A stretch of DNA of 32,300 nt from Flavobacteriaceae bacterium (GTDB taxonomy: Bacteria > Bacteroidota > Bacteroidia > Flavobacteriales > Flavobacteriaceae): NCBI GenBank assembly GCA_029248455.1, contig JAQWJH010000052.1, positions 1-32,300 on the forward strand. The letters run 5' to 3'. Numbering within the stretch: position 1 is the first letter of the stretch; each line of letters opens with the position of its first letter. Position numbers and translations under genes: made by a program. The notes under the pieces were generated by a model that saw only the letters and a list, made by a program, of their open reading frames with translations, had not been told where the DNA came from and ran no database searches. Below are positions 1 through 8,084 of the stretch, in pieces.

Positions 1-519
1 CAGAAAAAAAACGATTTAACTGTACTTGTATATAATTTTGTTGATATGATTTCACACGCCAAAAAAGATGTTAAATTTATCAAAGAATTAGCTTCGAGCG
101 ATAAAGCTTACAGAGAACTTACTAAAGGATGGTACAAAAACTCTAAACTAAACGAAATCGTAACAAAAGCTAAAATTTTAGGTTTTAAAATAATTTTAAC
201 CTCAGATCATGGTACTATTAGTGTTAAGAAACCTGCTTTGGTTTCTGGCGATAAAGAAATTTCTAATAATTTAAGATACAAAACATCAAAACAAATTCAC
301 TCGACTAAAAAAGAAGTATTAAGTTTAAAGGAACCCTCAGATTTTTTACTTCCATCTAATTACTTATCAAGTTGTTATATTTTTGCGAAAGAGAATACTT
401 ACTTTGTATATTCAAACAATTATAACAACTACGCAAATATGTTTAAAAACACCTATCAGCATGGTGGAATTTCGATGGAAGAAATGTTAGTTCCGTTTAT
501 TGTAATAGAGCCGAAATAA
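1..519 (+). CDS. porX: PorX-type response regulator, C-terminal PglZ domain (5' truncated)
   Basis: The frame is open from base 1 (reading from codon CAG) to the TAA at 517-519, so the N-terminal part, expected to hold a receiver domain, lies outside the window. What remains is the end of a PglZ domain of the alkaline-phosphatase superfamily: a TSDHG motif carrying Asp and His of the metal site (bases about 211-225) and a closing HGGISMEEMLVPF segment whose His is a further metal ligand. In Bacteroidota this architecture is PorX, the response regulator that works with PorY to control and energise type IX secretion; its PglZ domain is a zinc phosphodiesterase. The internal ATG at base 46 is not the true start, because family similarity continues upstream of it. 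tsaE follows after one base, so the two are probably co-transcribed. The family assignment is recognition from sequence; the receiver domain cannot be seen here. Confidence 0.85.
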   Translation, partial: QKKNDLTVLVYNFVDMISHAKKDVKFIKELASSDKAYRELTKGWYKNSKLNEIVTKAKILGFKIILTSDHGTISVKKPALVSGDKEISNNLRYKTSKQIHSTKKEVLSLKEPSDFLLPSNYLSSCYIFAKENTYFVYSNNYNNYANMFKNTYQHGGISMEEMLVPFIVIEPK

Positions 520-520
520 T

Positions 521-937
521 ATGGAATTAATATATACTAAAAATGATTTGAATAAAGCAAGTGATTTCGTAGTTAAAAATTGTCAATCAAAAAATTATTT
601 CATTAAAGGAATAGTTGGGGCTGGAAAGACAACATTAGTTAAAGAAATTTGTGTTAGAATGAGAATTAAGGATAATGTAAATAGTCCAACATACAGTTTA
701 ATTAATGAATACTTAACTGATAAAGGCAATTCCATTTTTCACATGGATTTATTTCGATTAGAAAATAAAAATGAAATACATGATCTCGGAATAATGGATT
801 ATTTTGAAACAAACAATATTATCATTATCGAATGGCCTGAAATCTTAATTAATAATTATAAAATAGATCACTCGTTAGTAGAAATAAGTTATCTCGATGA
901 TATCCAAAGAAAAATAACCATAACAAATAATACATAA
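521..937 (+). CDS. tsaE: tRNA threonylcarbamoyladenosine biosynthesis ATPase TsaE
   Basis: The 138-residue protein has the normal TsaE length. It carries a P-loop at residues 30-37 (GIVGAGKT), the SPTYSL motif at 55-60, HMDLFRL at 74-80 with the magnesium-binding Asp, and the family signature IEWPE near 103-107. TsaE is the ATPase that binds the TsaB-TsaD dimer and is needed for N6-threonylcarbamoyl transfer to A37 of tRNAs that read ANN codons; it acts in the cytoplasm. The start ATG is one base after the porX stop, and the stop overlaps the next gene's ATG (TAATG), so translational coupling with both neighbours is likely. Flavobacteria commonly have porX and tsaE side by side. Nothing is missing or altered in the motifs. 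Confidence 0.93.
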   Translation: MELIYTKNDLNKASDFVVKNCQSKNYFIKGIVGAGKTTLVKEICVRMRIKDNVNSPTYSLINEYLTDKGNSIFHMDLFRLENKNEIHDLGIMDYFETNNIIIIEWPEILINNYKIDHSLVEISYLDDIQRKITITNNT

Positions 938-1284
938 TGAGTTTATTTAAGCGATTACTTTTTTATTTTTTTGGATTTTCAATTGGTTTAATTTTTTTAT
1001 TTTTTTTTATTAATAAAAAAGAGGCAACTTTTAATTATTCCCCCAACAAAAGAGTTTTAGCTGACATACAAAAAAAAGAATGGATCTTTGTTTCAATTAA
1101 CGACTCATCTAAAATCAAAAAAACCAATATTATTAATAATTTTAAAGTTGATTTTTCAAAAAGCAATGTTGAATTAGATTCCTGTAAGATTTACATCCTC
1201 GAAAGCAAAAACCAGGAGGATAAAGTATATTATAGAATTGAAAATTGTTCTAAAAAAGCAACCTTCAAGAATCTTTATTTATAA
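937..1284 (+). CDS. Small membrane-anchored protein of unknown function (DUF4258-like?)
   Basis: A 115-residue protein starts in the overlap TAATG with tsaE. Residues 6-25 form one strongly hydrophobic, Phe-rich transmembrane helix. It is followed by the segment FNYSPNKRVLADI, which I recognise from small flavobacterial membrane proteins encoded near proline dehydrogenase that carry a DUF4258-like region. The remainder is a soluble domain with two Cys near residues 88 and 108 that could pair. No catalytic motif is visible. It is the last gene of the porX-tsaE run and overlaps the convergent proline dehydrogenase gene by 10 bp. In many related genomes an alanine dehydrogenase gene also sits in this run; it is absent here. 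The family name is a recollection from general similarity and should be held loosely; that it is a real gene is well supported by the coupling and conserved motif. Confidence 0.72.
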   Translation: MSLFKRLLFYFFGFSIGLIFLFFFINKKEATFNYSPNKRVLADIQKKEWIFVSINDSSKIKKTNIINNFKVDFSKSNVELDSCKIYILESKNQEDKVYYRIENCSKKATFKNLYL

Positions 1285-2444
1285 TTTTTTTGTTTCCTTC
1301 TGTTTATTTCCGTAATTATTAACTGTAATTCCCTGCCTGTCTGTCCTTTAACTGATGAGTTTTCCTCAGCTCTTCTTATTAAATAGGGCATTAGATTTCT
1401 AACTGGACCAAATGGAAGTATTTTAAAAACATTATATCCCATTTTTGCTAAATTAAAAGTAATGTTATCACTCATTCCATACAATTGCCCAAACCAAACC
1501 TTTTCATCGTTTTTAGAAATACCAAGTTCTGACATTTTTTTCATAATCTTTAATGTAGAGTGCTCATTGTGAGAACCACAAACTAGACTTATTTTATCAA
1601 TATTGTTAAAAATAAAATCTAATCCTTTATCAAAATTTAAATCGGTAGAAGATTTATCCAAACAAATAGGAGATTTGATGTTCATTAAGTTAGCGTATTC
1701 TCGCTCCTTTTCCATGTAAGCGCCCCTTACCAATTTAAATCCAAAAACAATTCCTTTAGTTTTTAACAAATCTTTCATATAATCTAAACGATCCCAACGA
1801 TACATTTGAATAGTATTGTAAACTATTGGGGTTTTTTTATTGTAAATCAGCATCATCTTAAATGCTAAATCATCAATTGCATTTTGTACAAATGTTTCCT
1901 CAGCGTCAATCAAAATTTTAATATTATTCTCAAAAGCTTTTTGACAGACACCCTGAAATCTTTTAACTACCCTATTCCATTCTTCATTTTCTAAAAAGCT
2001 TAATTGATCATTTGAAGATACTTTTTTAAATAAATCAATTCTTCCTAAACAAGTCGGTTTAAAAACAGCAAATGGGATTTCACTTCTAAATGCAATAAAA
2101 TTAATTATCGATATCTTTTTTTTATAACAATCATCGAATTGTTCTTCGCTATTAAATGCTTCAGTTGAGAAATCTAACACTGAATGAACATTTTTTTTAT
2201 ACATTTTAAAGATAACAGGTTCACAATCTTTTTCAGAAATTCCTCCGCAAAAATGATTGAAAACACTAAACTTTATAAGTGAGGTTACTGGTAGTCTAAA
2301 TTTTAAAGAAAAATTGGTAAACGTTGTACCTAATCTTACAAGAAACTTATTTTCTATTATTTTAAATAAAAACTTAGCTCTATGAAGCTGAAAATTTGTT
2401 TTTAAGGAAAATGCTTCTTTAGTATTACTAAATATTGAATCCAA
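1275..2444 (-). CDS. Proline dehydrogenase, TTG start
   Basis: This 389-residue stand-alone PRODH oxidises L-proline to 1-pyrroline-5-carboxylate with FAD, passing electrons to quinones. The FAD/substrate barrel motifs are present: LIDAEETF, NTIQMYRWDRL, KLVRGAYMEKE, a GSHNEHS segment, WFGQLYGMSD, and the C-terminal RRAEENSS (from residue 357) with the substrate-binding arginines. No P5C dehydrogenase domain is fused, so that step is encoded elsewhere. The start is TTG at 2442-2444: an in-frame TAA lies immediately upstream, the next Met is about 80 residues in, and similarity to flavobacterial homologues runs from the first residues (IFSNTKEAFSLK). It overlaps the convergent small membrane-protein gene by 10 bp and is divergent from aroB. 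A TAAATTTG box at 2464-2471 gives a plausible promoter with a very short leader. Confidence 0.95.
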   Translation of the reverse strand: MDSIFSNTKEAFSLKTNFQLHRAKFLFKIIENKFLVRLGTTFTNFSLKFRLPVTSLIKFSVFNHFCGGISEKDCEPVIFKMYKKNVHSVLDFSTEAFNSEEQFDDCYKKKISIINFIAFRSEIPFAVFKPTCLGRIDLFKKVSSNDQLSFLENEEWNRVVKRFQGVCQKAFENNIKILIDAEETFVQNAIDDLAFKMMLIYNKKTPIVYNTIQMYRWDRLDYMKDLLKTKGIVFGFKLVRGAYMEKEREYANLMNIKSPICLDKSSTDLNFDKGLDFIFNNIDKISLVCGSHNEHSTLKIMKKMSELGISKNDEKVWFGQLYGMSDNITFNLAKMGYNVFKILPFGPVRNLMPYLIRRAEENSSVKGQTGRELQLIITEINRRKQKNYK

Positions 2445-2463
2445 TTACTTTAAATTTATATTA

Positions 2464-2471
2464 CAAATTTA
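2464..2471 (-). promoter_or_regulatory. Putative -7 box for proline dehydrogenase
   Basis: On the minus strand the bases read TAAATTTG, a full match to the Bacteroidota -7 consensus TAnnTTTG, ending 19 bases before the TTG start. No good -33 TTG is seen at 17-23 bases upstream. Confidence 0.45.
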
Positions 2472-2523
2472 CATGGTTTTTTAATAAAAAAAGATGTTAT
2501 TTTGTAAAACATCAACTAGTTTA

Positions 2524-3582
2524 ATGAAAGAAATTAAAGCAAACAATTACTCAATTTATTTTAGTTCAAGCGGATACAGGGAGCTTGATTTATTTATTAA
2601 AGCAAACAATTATTCTCAGATTTTTATTCATTTAGATGACAATACAAAGAAACATTGCTTAGAGGTTTTTTTAAAACAAATTCAAAAATTTAATTTTAAA
2701 AAAATTCTTTCCAAACCAGGTGAAAAAAATAAAAACATACAATCTTGTGTTCAGTTATGGGACAAATTATCTTTGTTAAGTGGAGACAGAAAAAGTTTAA
2801 TTCTCAATTTAGGAGGTGGGGTTGTTGGAGATATGGGTGGATTTATAGCTAGTACTTTTAAAAGAGGAATAGATTACATTAATATTCCCACTACTCTACT
2901 ATCAATGGTAGATGCATCTATTGGGGGCAAAACAGGAATAGATTTAGGAATTCTAAAAAATCAAATTGGAACATTTTATGATCCAAAAATGGTTATTGTA
3001 GATCCCCTTTATTTGGAGACATTAAATAAGAATGAACTAATTAGTGGATATGCTGAAATTTTCAAGCATTCTATAATTTCTTCCTCCGAAATCTTTGATA
3101 AATTAATTTCAACAAATACAGATATAAATTTTAATAACCTTCAAACCATAAGAGATTCAATTAAGATTAAAAACGAAATTGTTTTAGTAGATAAAAAAGA
3201 AAATAAAGAAAGAAAAGCTCTAAATTTTGGGCACACATTGGGTCATGCAATTGAATCCTATTTTTTAGATTCAAAAACCAGACTTTTACATGGAGAAGCT
3301 ATTGCAATTGGTATTGTATTAGCCTCACATATTTCTAGCAAATTATTTGGTTTTTCATCTCAAAAATTAAATAGTATAAAATCTCACATATTGAGTATTT
3401 ACAACAAGGTATTGTTTAATAAAAATGACATTGATAGGATTATAAAACTATTAGTTCATGACAAAAAAAATAGTCATGGAAAAATCAATTTTATTTTAAT
3501 TAAGGATATTGGCAAACCAGTATACGATATTGAGGTTGACAACAATTTAATAATTGAAGCTTTTAAATATTACTCGATATAA
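2524..3582 (+). CDS. aroB: 3-dehydroquinate synthase
   Basis: AroB converts DAHP to 3-dehydroquinate, the second step of the shikimate pathway, using NAD+ and a divalent metal. Visible motifs are LNLGGGVVGDMGGFIAST (NAD-binding glycine-rich loop), INIPTTLLSMVDASIGGKTG, SGYAEIFKH with the metal-ligand Glu, and NFGHTLGHAIE and LLHGEAIAIG with the two metal-ligand His. I place the start at ATG 2524, giving 352 residues, because homologues begin with M-K-x-I-x-A-N-N-Y-S as here; a longer frame from ATG 2494 adds ten residues (LFCKTSTSL-type) unlike the family. The stop codon is directly abutted by the stop of the convergent PEP carboxylase gene, with no spacer. The gene stands alone, not in an aro operon. 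Confidence 0.95.
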   Translation: MKEIKANNYSIYFSSSGYRELDLFIKANNYSQIFIHLDDNTKKHCLEVFLKQIQKFNFKKILSKPGEKNKNIQSCVQLWDKLSLLSGDRKSLILNLGGGVVGDMGGFIASTFKRGIDYINIPTTLLSMVDASIGGKTGIDLGILKNQIGTFYDPKMVIVDPLYLETLNKNELISGYAEIFKHSIISSSEIFDKLISTNTDINFNNLQTIRDSIKIKNEIVLVDKKENKERKALNFGHTLGHAIESYFLDSKTRLLHGEAIAIGIVLASHISSKLFGFSSQKLNSIKSHILSIYNKVLFNKNDIDRIIKLLVHDKKNSHGKINFILIKDIGKPVYDIEVDNNLIIEAFKYYSI

Positions 3583-6171
3583 TTAAGCAGAATTTCTGCT
3601 AGCATTAATATTTCCAAAGAGTGATCTGGTGACCATTTTTTCGTAAGTTTTTAATTCACTTTTATTAATTTCACCTCTTTCAATTGCTTTAATTTTTCTT
3701 AATGCATATTGTTGAATTGTTATCAAGGGTAATACAATCTTTTCTCTTGTTTGAATTGAAGCTTTATTAGCAGGCTCATTTTCCATTAATATTTTATAAC
3801 CAGACAATTTTAAAATTAATGATTTTGACAACTTATACTCATCATAAATAAGTGACCAAAATTCACCAAATTCAGGATCTTCTTTCATGTATGCAGTCAG
3901 TTTAAAAAAAGATTTTGTTAAACTCATCATACTATTTGAAATTAGAGTTCTAAAGAAAGCTGATCTTTGGTAAAGTTTTTTTAGTTCAGAAAACTTGTTC
4001 TTGTCGTGATAATATTTAAGTGCTGTACCAACTCCAAAAAAACCAGGAACATTTTGCTTTAACTGACTCCAACTTCCCACAAAAGGAATAGCTCTTAGGG
4101 AACTAAAATCAAATTTGTCGTCAGATTTTCCTCTTTTAGATGGTCTACTTCCAATATTAGTTTTTGCATAATATCTAATAGTACTCATGTGTTCAAGATA
4201 TGGAACAAATTTTGGATGATTTTTAAAGTCAGTGTAGGCTTTATAGCTAATTTTAGCTAAATTATCTAAAATGGACTTGTCTTCTTTTTTGGAATCATTA
4301 GAATCAAAATTAAGTACCCTATTTTGAATACCAGCACTAAGCAGTTGTTCAAGATTATATTGGCAAGAATCTATAGTTCCAAAATTTGAACTTATTGTTT
4401 GGCCTTGTACTGTTAATTGAATTTCATCAGATTCCACAAATGTTCCCATGGAAGCATAAAATTGATGTGTATTTCCTCCTCCCCTAGCTGGAGGACCTCC
4501 TCTTCCATCAAAAAAAACAGCTTTAATACCATATTTTCTAGAAATAGATGTTAGAGATTCTTTAGCTTTCAAAATACTCCAATTAGCCATTAAATAGCCG
4601 CCATCCTTAGTTCCATCAGAGAAACCTAACATTATGGTTTGCTGATCTCTTCTGTAGCTCAAATGCTTTCTGTATAAAGGATTGTTGTAAACAGATTCCA
4701 TTACATTAGCTGCAACTTTAAGGTCAGAAACTGTTTCAAACAATGGAACTATATCAACAGAGGGAGTGTTCCAATCACTTAACTTAAACATTGTAAAAAC
4801 TTCAAGAATATTTACAGCAGATTGATTATTACTAATTATATACCTATTTGAACCCATTTCCCCGTTGGAATTTTGAATTGTTTTCATAGCTCTAATAGAG
4901 CCTAAAATTGAAACAGCTAAATCTTTTTTGTTGAAAGAATCTAAGGTTATATTACCCTTTAATTTAGAAAGAATTTTAATTTTTTCTTCGTCATTTAGTA
5001 TGCTGTAATCAACTTTAATTTTAGGTATAACACTTTTTTGAGCAATTTTAAAAATACTTTCAAATGCTTGGCTGTGTATTCGAGAATCTTGTCTGATATC
5101 CAAACTTGCAAAATGGTATCCAAAAATATTTACTTTGTTAATTACATCATCCAATTGATCAAGGAACAAAGATTTATGTTCAGCGATTAAAATCTCTCTT
5201 ACTCTATATAATTGTTTTTTTAAATCCTTTAAACTGATTTTTGGCTTGTCACTAAACTTAGTAATGCTTGAATATAATCTGCTTTCTAGGTCAATTATTA
5301 TTGATTCTATATTTTTAAAAGTTAATCTTCTTCTTAAATTTCTTATATCTCTGTAGTAATTTTTTATAATATCACTCCTCAACTTATTTGCAGTCTCTAA
5401 AGTAATTTCTGTGGTTACATATGGGTTACCATCTCTATCACCACCAGGCCAAAAACCTAAATTTATGATATCATTATTAAATTCTTTTCCATCAAAAATA
5501 TTTGATCTAATATATTTGTAAATATTACTTATAGAATTATAAAATACGTTTTCCAAGTACCATGTTAAACTTACTGCTTCATCATAAGGAGATGGTTTTT
5601 TATTTTTAAAAAATGGTGTTTTTCCTAATTGTGATAATAATGTTTTAATTTCAACTAAATCATTGTCCTTGACAGCTTTAGTTAGATCGGTAATGATACC
5701 TAAAACTGAACCAGGATAGAACTGAGTTGGGTGGGCTGTTAGCACGGGCCTTATCTTAAATTTAGATAAGTATTTTTTAAATTCTTTCTTTTTATTTTTA
5801 GATTCAACTTCTTCTTTTAAACTTCTTAAAGTTCCTATTCCATCAAGATTATTAATTTTTGAAAATGCCGCATCTTCAACTGCATCAAATAGCACAACTT
5901 GTCTTTCAATATATTGTATAAATTGAAATAGTAAATCAATTTTTTCATTTTCACTGTTTTCGTTTAAATAGGTGCTAAAAAAATAATCAACTATTTGGGT
6001 AGGATTATTATTTTTTTCATATCCCTCAATACAAATTTTCTCAAATAGAGGTAACATTACGCCCGTATTTGAAATACTCTCATAGGGAAGAGTTGAAAAA
6101 ATACTATTATAAACTTGAAATTTGGATAGAACTTTATCTTTAAATCTTTCTTTTTTGGTAAGCTTTCTCAC
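3583..6171 (-). CDS. ppc: Phosphoenolpyruvate carboxylase, GTG start
   Basis: The 862-residue enzyme adds bicarbonate to PEP to give oxaloacetate, replenishing the TCA cycle. Family motifs are in order: VLTAHPTQ (His147; Gln replaces the usual Glu), GGDRDGNPYVT (243-253), SLDIRQDSR (356-364), VPLFETVSDL (475-484), LGFSDGTKDGGY (515-526) with Lys522, the GRGG loop at 556-565, QGQTISSNFGT (589-599), and a C-terminal SRNSA tail. The residue before GRGG is Asp555, where E. coli has His579. Start: GTG at 6169-6171; an in-frame TAA lies directly upstream, and similarity to homologues begins near residue 10, well before the first internal Met (39). It lies 16 bp downstream of an Lrp-family gene on the same strand, so co-transcription is likely. 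The usual family length is about 850-950. Confidence 0.95.
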   Translation of the reverse strand: MRKLTKKERFKDKVLSKFQVYNSIFSTLPYESISNTGVMLPLFEKICIEGYEKNNNPTQIVDYFFSTYLNENSENEKIDLLFQFIQYIERQVVLFDAVEDAAFSKINNLDGIGTLRSLKEEVESKNKKKEFKKYLSKFKIRPVLTAHPTQFYPGSVLGIITDLTKAVKDNDLVEIKTLLSQLGKTPFFKNKKPSPYDEAVSLTWYLENVFYNSISNIYKYIRSNIFDGKEFNNDIINLGFWPGGDRDGNPYVTTEITLETANKLRSDIIKNYYRDIRNLRRRLTFKNIESIIIDLESRLYSSITKFSDKPKISLKDLKKQLYRVREILIAEHKSLFLDQLDDVINKVNIFGYHFASLDIRQDSRIHSQAFESIFKIAQKSVIPKIKVDYSILNDEEKIKILSKLKGNITLDSFNKKDLAVSILGSIRAMKTIQNSNGEMGSNRYIISNNQSAVNILEVFTMFKLSDWNTPSVDIVPLFETVSDLKVAANVMESVYNNPLYRKHLSYRRDQQTIMLGFSDGTKDGGYLMANWSILKAKESLTSISRKYGIKAVFFDGRGGPPARGGGNTHQFYASMGTFVESDEIQLTVQGQTISSNFGTIDSCQYNLEQLLSAGIQNRVLNFDSNDSKKEDKSILDNLAKISYKAYTDFKNHPKFVPYLEHMSTIRYYAKTNIGSRPSKRGKSDDKFDFSSLRAIPFVGSWSQLKQNVPGFFGVGTALKYYHDKNKFSELKKLYQRSAFFRTLISNSMMSLTKSFFKLTAYMKEDPEFGEFWSLIYDEYKLSKSLILKLSGYKILMENEPANKASIQTREKIVLPLITIQQYALRKIKAIERGEINKSELKTYEKMVTRSLFGNINASRNSA

Positions 6172-6187
6172 TTAATTGGATAATATT

Positions 6188-6667
6188 TTAAAGTTCATTA
6201 AAAATTCTATGCATTAACCGTTTTTTATCATTTATGCTTTCCTCTAAGGAAATCATAGTTTCAGTTCTTGATACACCTTCAATATCATCAATGTCAAAAA
6301 TAATTTGTTTGGCATGGTCAGTACTTTTTGCACGTACTTTACAAAAAATATTAAATTTTCCAGTGGTAATGTGAGCAACTGTGACAAAAGGAACAGCCTC
6401 TAAATTTTTTAATACAAACTTTGTTTGATGAGTTTTTTCTAAAAATATTCCAATATATGCTATGAAAGTATAGCCTAACTTTTTATAATCTAATGTTAAG
6501 GATGATCCTTTTATAATTCCAGCATCTTCCATTTTCTTTACTCTAACATGAACAGTACCAGCAGAAATTAATAATTTTTTGGCTATATCCGTAAAAGCAG
6601 TTCTTGTGTTATCAATTAAAAGATCTAATATTTGATGATCAATTTCATCCAATTTAATTTTACTCAT
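6188..6667 (-). CDS. Lrp/AsnC-family transcriptional regulator
   Basis: The 159-residue protein has the standard layout: an AsnC-type winged helix-turn-helix (about residues 4-62, with LDEIDHQILDLL and the recognition helix around ISAGTVHVRVKKMEDAGII), a linker strand, and a RAM ligand-binding domain (about 68-150) with the typical VTVAHITTGKFNIFCKVRAK stretch. Such proteins form octamers or other oligomers and sense amino acids or related metabolites. It is 16 bp upstream of ppc on the same strand, which suggests the two are transcribed together and that it may control anaplerotic flux; this is inference. A TATATTTG -7 box and a 40-bp imperfect palindrome lie just upstream, fitting autoregulation, which is common in the family. 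The ligand cannot be told from sequence. Confidence 0.92.
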   Translation of the reverse strand: MSKIKLDEIDHQILDLLIDNTRTAFTDIAKKLLISAGTVHVRVKKMEDAGIIKGSSLTLDYKKLGYTFIAYIGIFLEKTHQTKFVLKNLEAVPFVTVAHITTGKFNIFCKVRAKSTDHAKQIIFDIDDIEGVSRTETMISLEESINDKKRLMHRIFNEL

Positions 6668-6694
6668 TGTATTGATTTATAAATTATGAAAGGG

Positions 6695-6702
6695 CAAATA
6701 TA
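6695..6702 (-). promoter_or_regulatory. Putative -7 box for the Lrp-family gene
   Basis: The minus strand reads TATATTTG, matching TAnnTTTG, with 27 bases to the ATG. The only nearby TTTG upstream is 12 bases away, shorter than the usual 17-23 spacing. It would drive the Lrp gene and probably ppc. Confidence 0.5.
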
Positions 6703-6704
6703 TT

Positions 6705-6744
6705 GAATAAATTTCAAATAAATTTAAATTTTATTGAATTATTC
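6705..6744. promoter_or_regulatory. Imperfect 40-bp palindrome upstream of the Lrp-family gene (possible operator)
   Basis: The arms GAATAAATTTCAAATAAATT and AATTTTATTGAATTATTC mirror each other around an ATTTAAAT core, with a few single-base slips. It fills the gap between the M14 peptidase stop and the Lrp promoter box. Lrp/AsnC proteins favour AT-rich palindromes, so an autoregulatory operator is plausible. The lack of G+C and of a terminal T-run argues against a strong terminator. Confidence 0.35.
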
Positions 6745-6748
6745 GTAA

Positions 6749-7846
6749 TTAACCTACTCTAAACATCAACTTGCTTACAGGATTCATATTTAAATCAAAA
6801 CATTCACTAACATTACTGAAATCAATGTCTTTGTGACCAAACATATTTTTCAAATCTCCTTTTTTGTCAATGTAAGGTTCAAGTTCTATTTGATTTGAAA
6901 TATTGTTAAAAACCTCCTTATACATAATAGATATATTTGTTGTGAAATATTTTTCACCTTGCTTGACTTTGACATTTCTTAAAAATACGTCTGTCAAATA
7001 AGTTGTGTTTTTAGGAATCAAATAATAGTCCTTGTGATTAAATTTTTTGAAATTATCAAAAGCAATTGAACAAAAAGATGAAATGAGTGCAAAACACATG
7101 TATTTTCTTGTATTTTCCCTTTGGTAATCGTTTTGATAATGACCTGATTCAAAAAGTATAGTTGGAGTACCTAGTGATTGAAAAGTATCTCCCACACAAT
7201 TTTTATTATAATCATCGTTATACCTTGAAAAACAATCAGGTATTAGAGTTGATAATTTTTCACTAATTGAAGCTATAATTTTCATACTTATTACTCTTGA
7301 CTTAGTTTCAGATTTTATAGAATCAGCAGAGGGTGAAAGAAAAGATAATATTGAAGGATTTTTTGTGTTTGAAACAGAATATATACTTCTTTGATCATGA
7401 AGATTAAAACAATAATGTGGTTTAATTTCTTTGTATAAATTTCTTAAAAGAACACTCTCCTTTTGAGTTAATAAAAGAGCATCTCTGTTGAGGTCCACAT
7501 TATTATAATTTTCCCTTGAATAAAGAAGAGCTCCGTCAGGGTTCAAAATTGGAATTATATATAGAGAGAGATGAGATAAGGAATTATGATCAATTTTAGA
7601 AAAATACGAAAGAGCATCATAAAGAGCTTTAGTTGAAGTTGATTCATTTCCGTGCATTTGTGACCAAATCAAAATCTTTTTCTTTCCTGAACCCACCTTA
7701 AAGTAATAAATAGGTTTATTATTGACACTGTAACCAAGGATCGAATAATTGTGTACTTTATGCAATTTATAAATACAATCATTAGTTATGTATCTACCAT
7801 ACAAGGATTTTACCTTAAAATCATCATAAAAATTAAAATCTTTCAT
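6749..7846 (-). CDS. M14-family zinc metallopeptidase (carboxypeptidase-like)
   Basis: The 365-residue protein shows the M14 zinc site: HGNE at 65-68 (His and Glu ligands) and His150 in FNLHDQ. A DLNRD segment at 118-122 corresponds to the substrate carboxylate-binding Asn-Arg of carboxypeptidase A, NPDG lies at 102-105, and the probable catalytic Glu233 is in LFESGHY. No signal peptide or membrane segment is visible, so it should be cytoplasmic, unlike many secreted M14 enzymes. Likely substrates are peptides or murein-derived peptides; the exact one cannot be told. The C-terminal 90 residues carry no motif I recognise. It is transcribed away from the XRE regulator, from a gap holding several palindromes, and its stop lies 81 bp before the Lrp gene start. 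Confidence 0.88.
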   Translation of the reverse strand: MKDFNFYDDFKVKSLYGRYITNDCIYKLHKVHNYSILGYSVNNKPIYYFKVGSGKKKILIWSQMHGNESTSTKALYDALSYFSKIDHNSLSHLSLYIIPILNPDGALLYSRENYNNVDLNRDALLLTQKESVLLRNLYKEIKPHYCFNLHDQRSIYSVSNTKNPSILSFLSPSADSIKSETKSRVISMKIIASISEKLSTLIPDCFSRYNDDYNKNCVGDTFQSLGTPTILFESGHYQNDYQRENTRKYMCFALISSFCSIAFDNFKKFNHKDYYLIPKNTTYLTDVFLRNVKVKQGEKYFTTNISIMYKEVFNNISNQIELEPYIDKKGDLKNMFGHKDIDFSNVSECFDLNMNPVSKLMFRVG

Positions 7847-7860
7847 TAAATAAATAATTA

Positions 7861-7868
7861 CAAATTTA
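7861..7868 (-). promoter_or_regulatory. Putative -7 box for the M14 peptidase gene
   Basis: The minus strand reads TAAATTTG, a full TAnnTTTG match, 14 bases before the ATG. Its expected -33 region falls on the 16-bp palindrome at 7880-7895. Confidence 0.5.
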
Positions 7869-7879
7869 AGGATAGAATT

Positions 7880-7895
7880 ATTTACATATGTAAAT
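7880..7895. promoter_or_regulatory. Perfect 16-bp palindrome in the M14/XRE divergent gap
   Basis: The bases ATTTACATATGTAAAT are identical on both strands. The site lies 12-27 bases upstream of the M14 gene's -7 box, where a bound protein could affect RNA polymerase. It resembles but is not identical to the TGTATACA sites in the same gap. Confidence 0.4.
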
Positions 7896-7931
7896 TTTTG
7901 AATTAAAAAATACAGTACAAAATAATTAATG

Positions 7932-7946
7932 TTACAATTGTATACA
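7932..7946 (+). promoter_or_regulatory. Candidate regulator-binding site, copy 1
   Basis: TTACAATTGTATACA shares 14 of 15 bases with copy 2 at 8070-8084. It contains the perfect 10-bp palindrome TTGTATACAA (7938-7947). It sits near the middle of the 237-bp gap between the M14 peptidase and XRE genes. Apart from these sites, the weak AT-rich stretch around it holds nothing I recognise. Confidence 0.4.
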
Positions 7947-8069
7947 AAATTTATATTAAAATAGTTAAATTATTGTTTTTAAGTATTTTATATATAAATA
8001 ATTAAAGTAAAGATTTATTTAAATATTCTGTTAAGTATTCATTTTAATTGTTAAAAAATTTTATTAATT

Positions 8070-8084
8070 TTACAAATGTATACA
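8070..8084 (+). promoter_or_regulatory. Candidate autoregulatory operator overlapping the XRE start codon, copy 2
   Basis: TTACAAATGTATACA repeats copy 1 with one mismatch, 138 bp away (about 13 helical turns). It contains the perfect palindrome ATGTATACAT (8076-8085), whose last bases are part of the ATG start codon at 8084. A near-consensus -7 box TAATTTTA (8065-8072) overlaps its left end. Binding here would block initiation. Confidence 0.45.

Noticed and set aside
46-519. Independent small gene starting at ATG 46
   Set aside because: The frame is open to base 1 and its upstream residues match the PglZ domain of PorX, so it is a truncated larger gene.
3580-3585. Palindromic TAATTA at the aroB/ppc stop codons as a designed element
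   Set aside because: Six bases made of two abutting TAA stops on opposite strands arise by chance.
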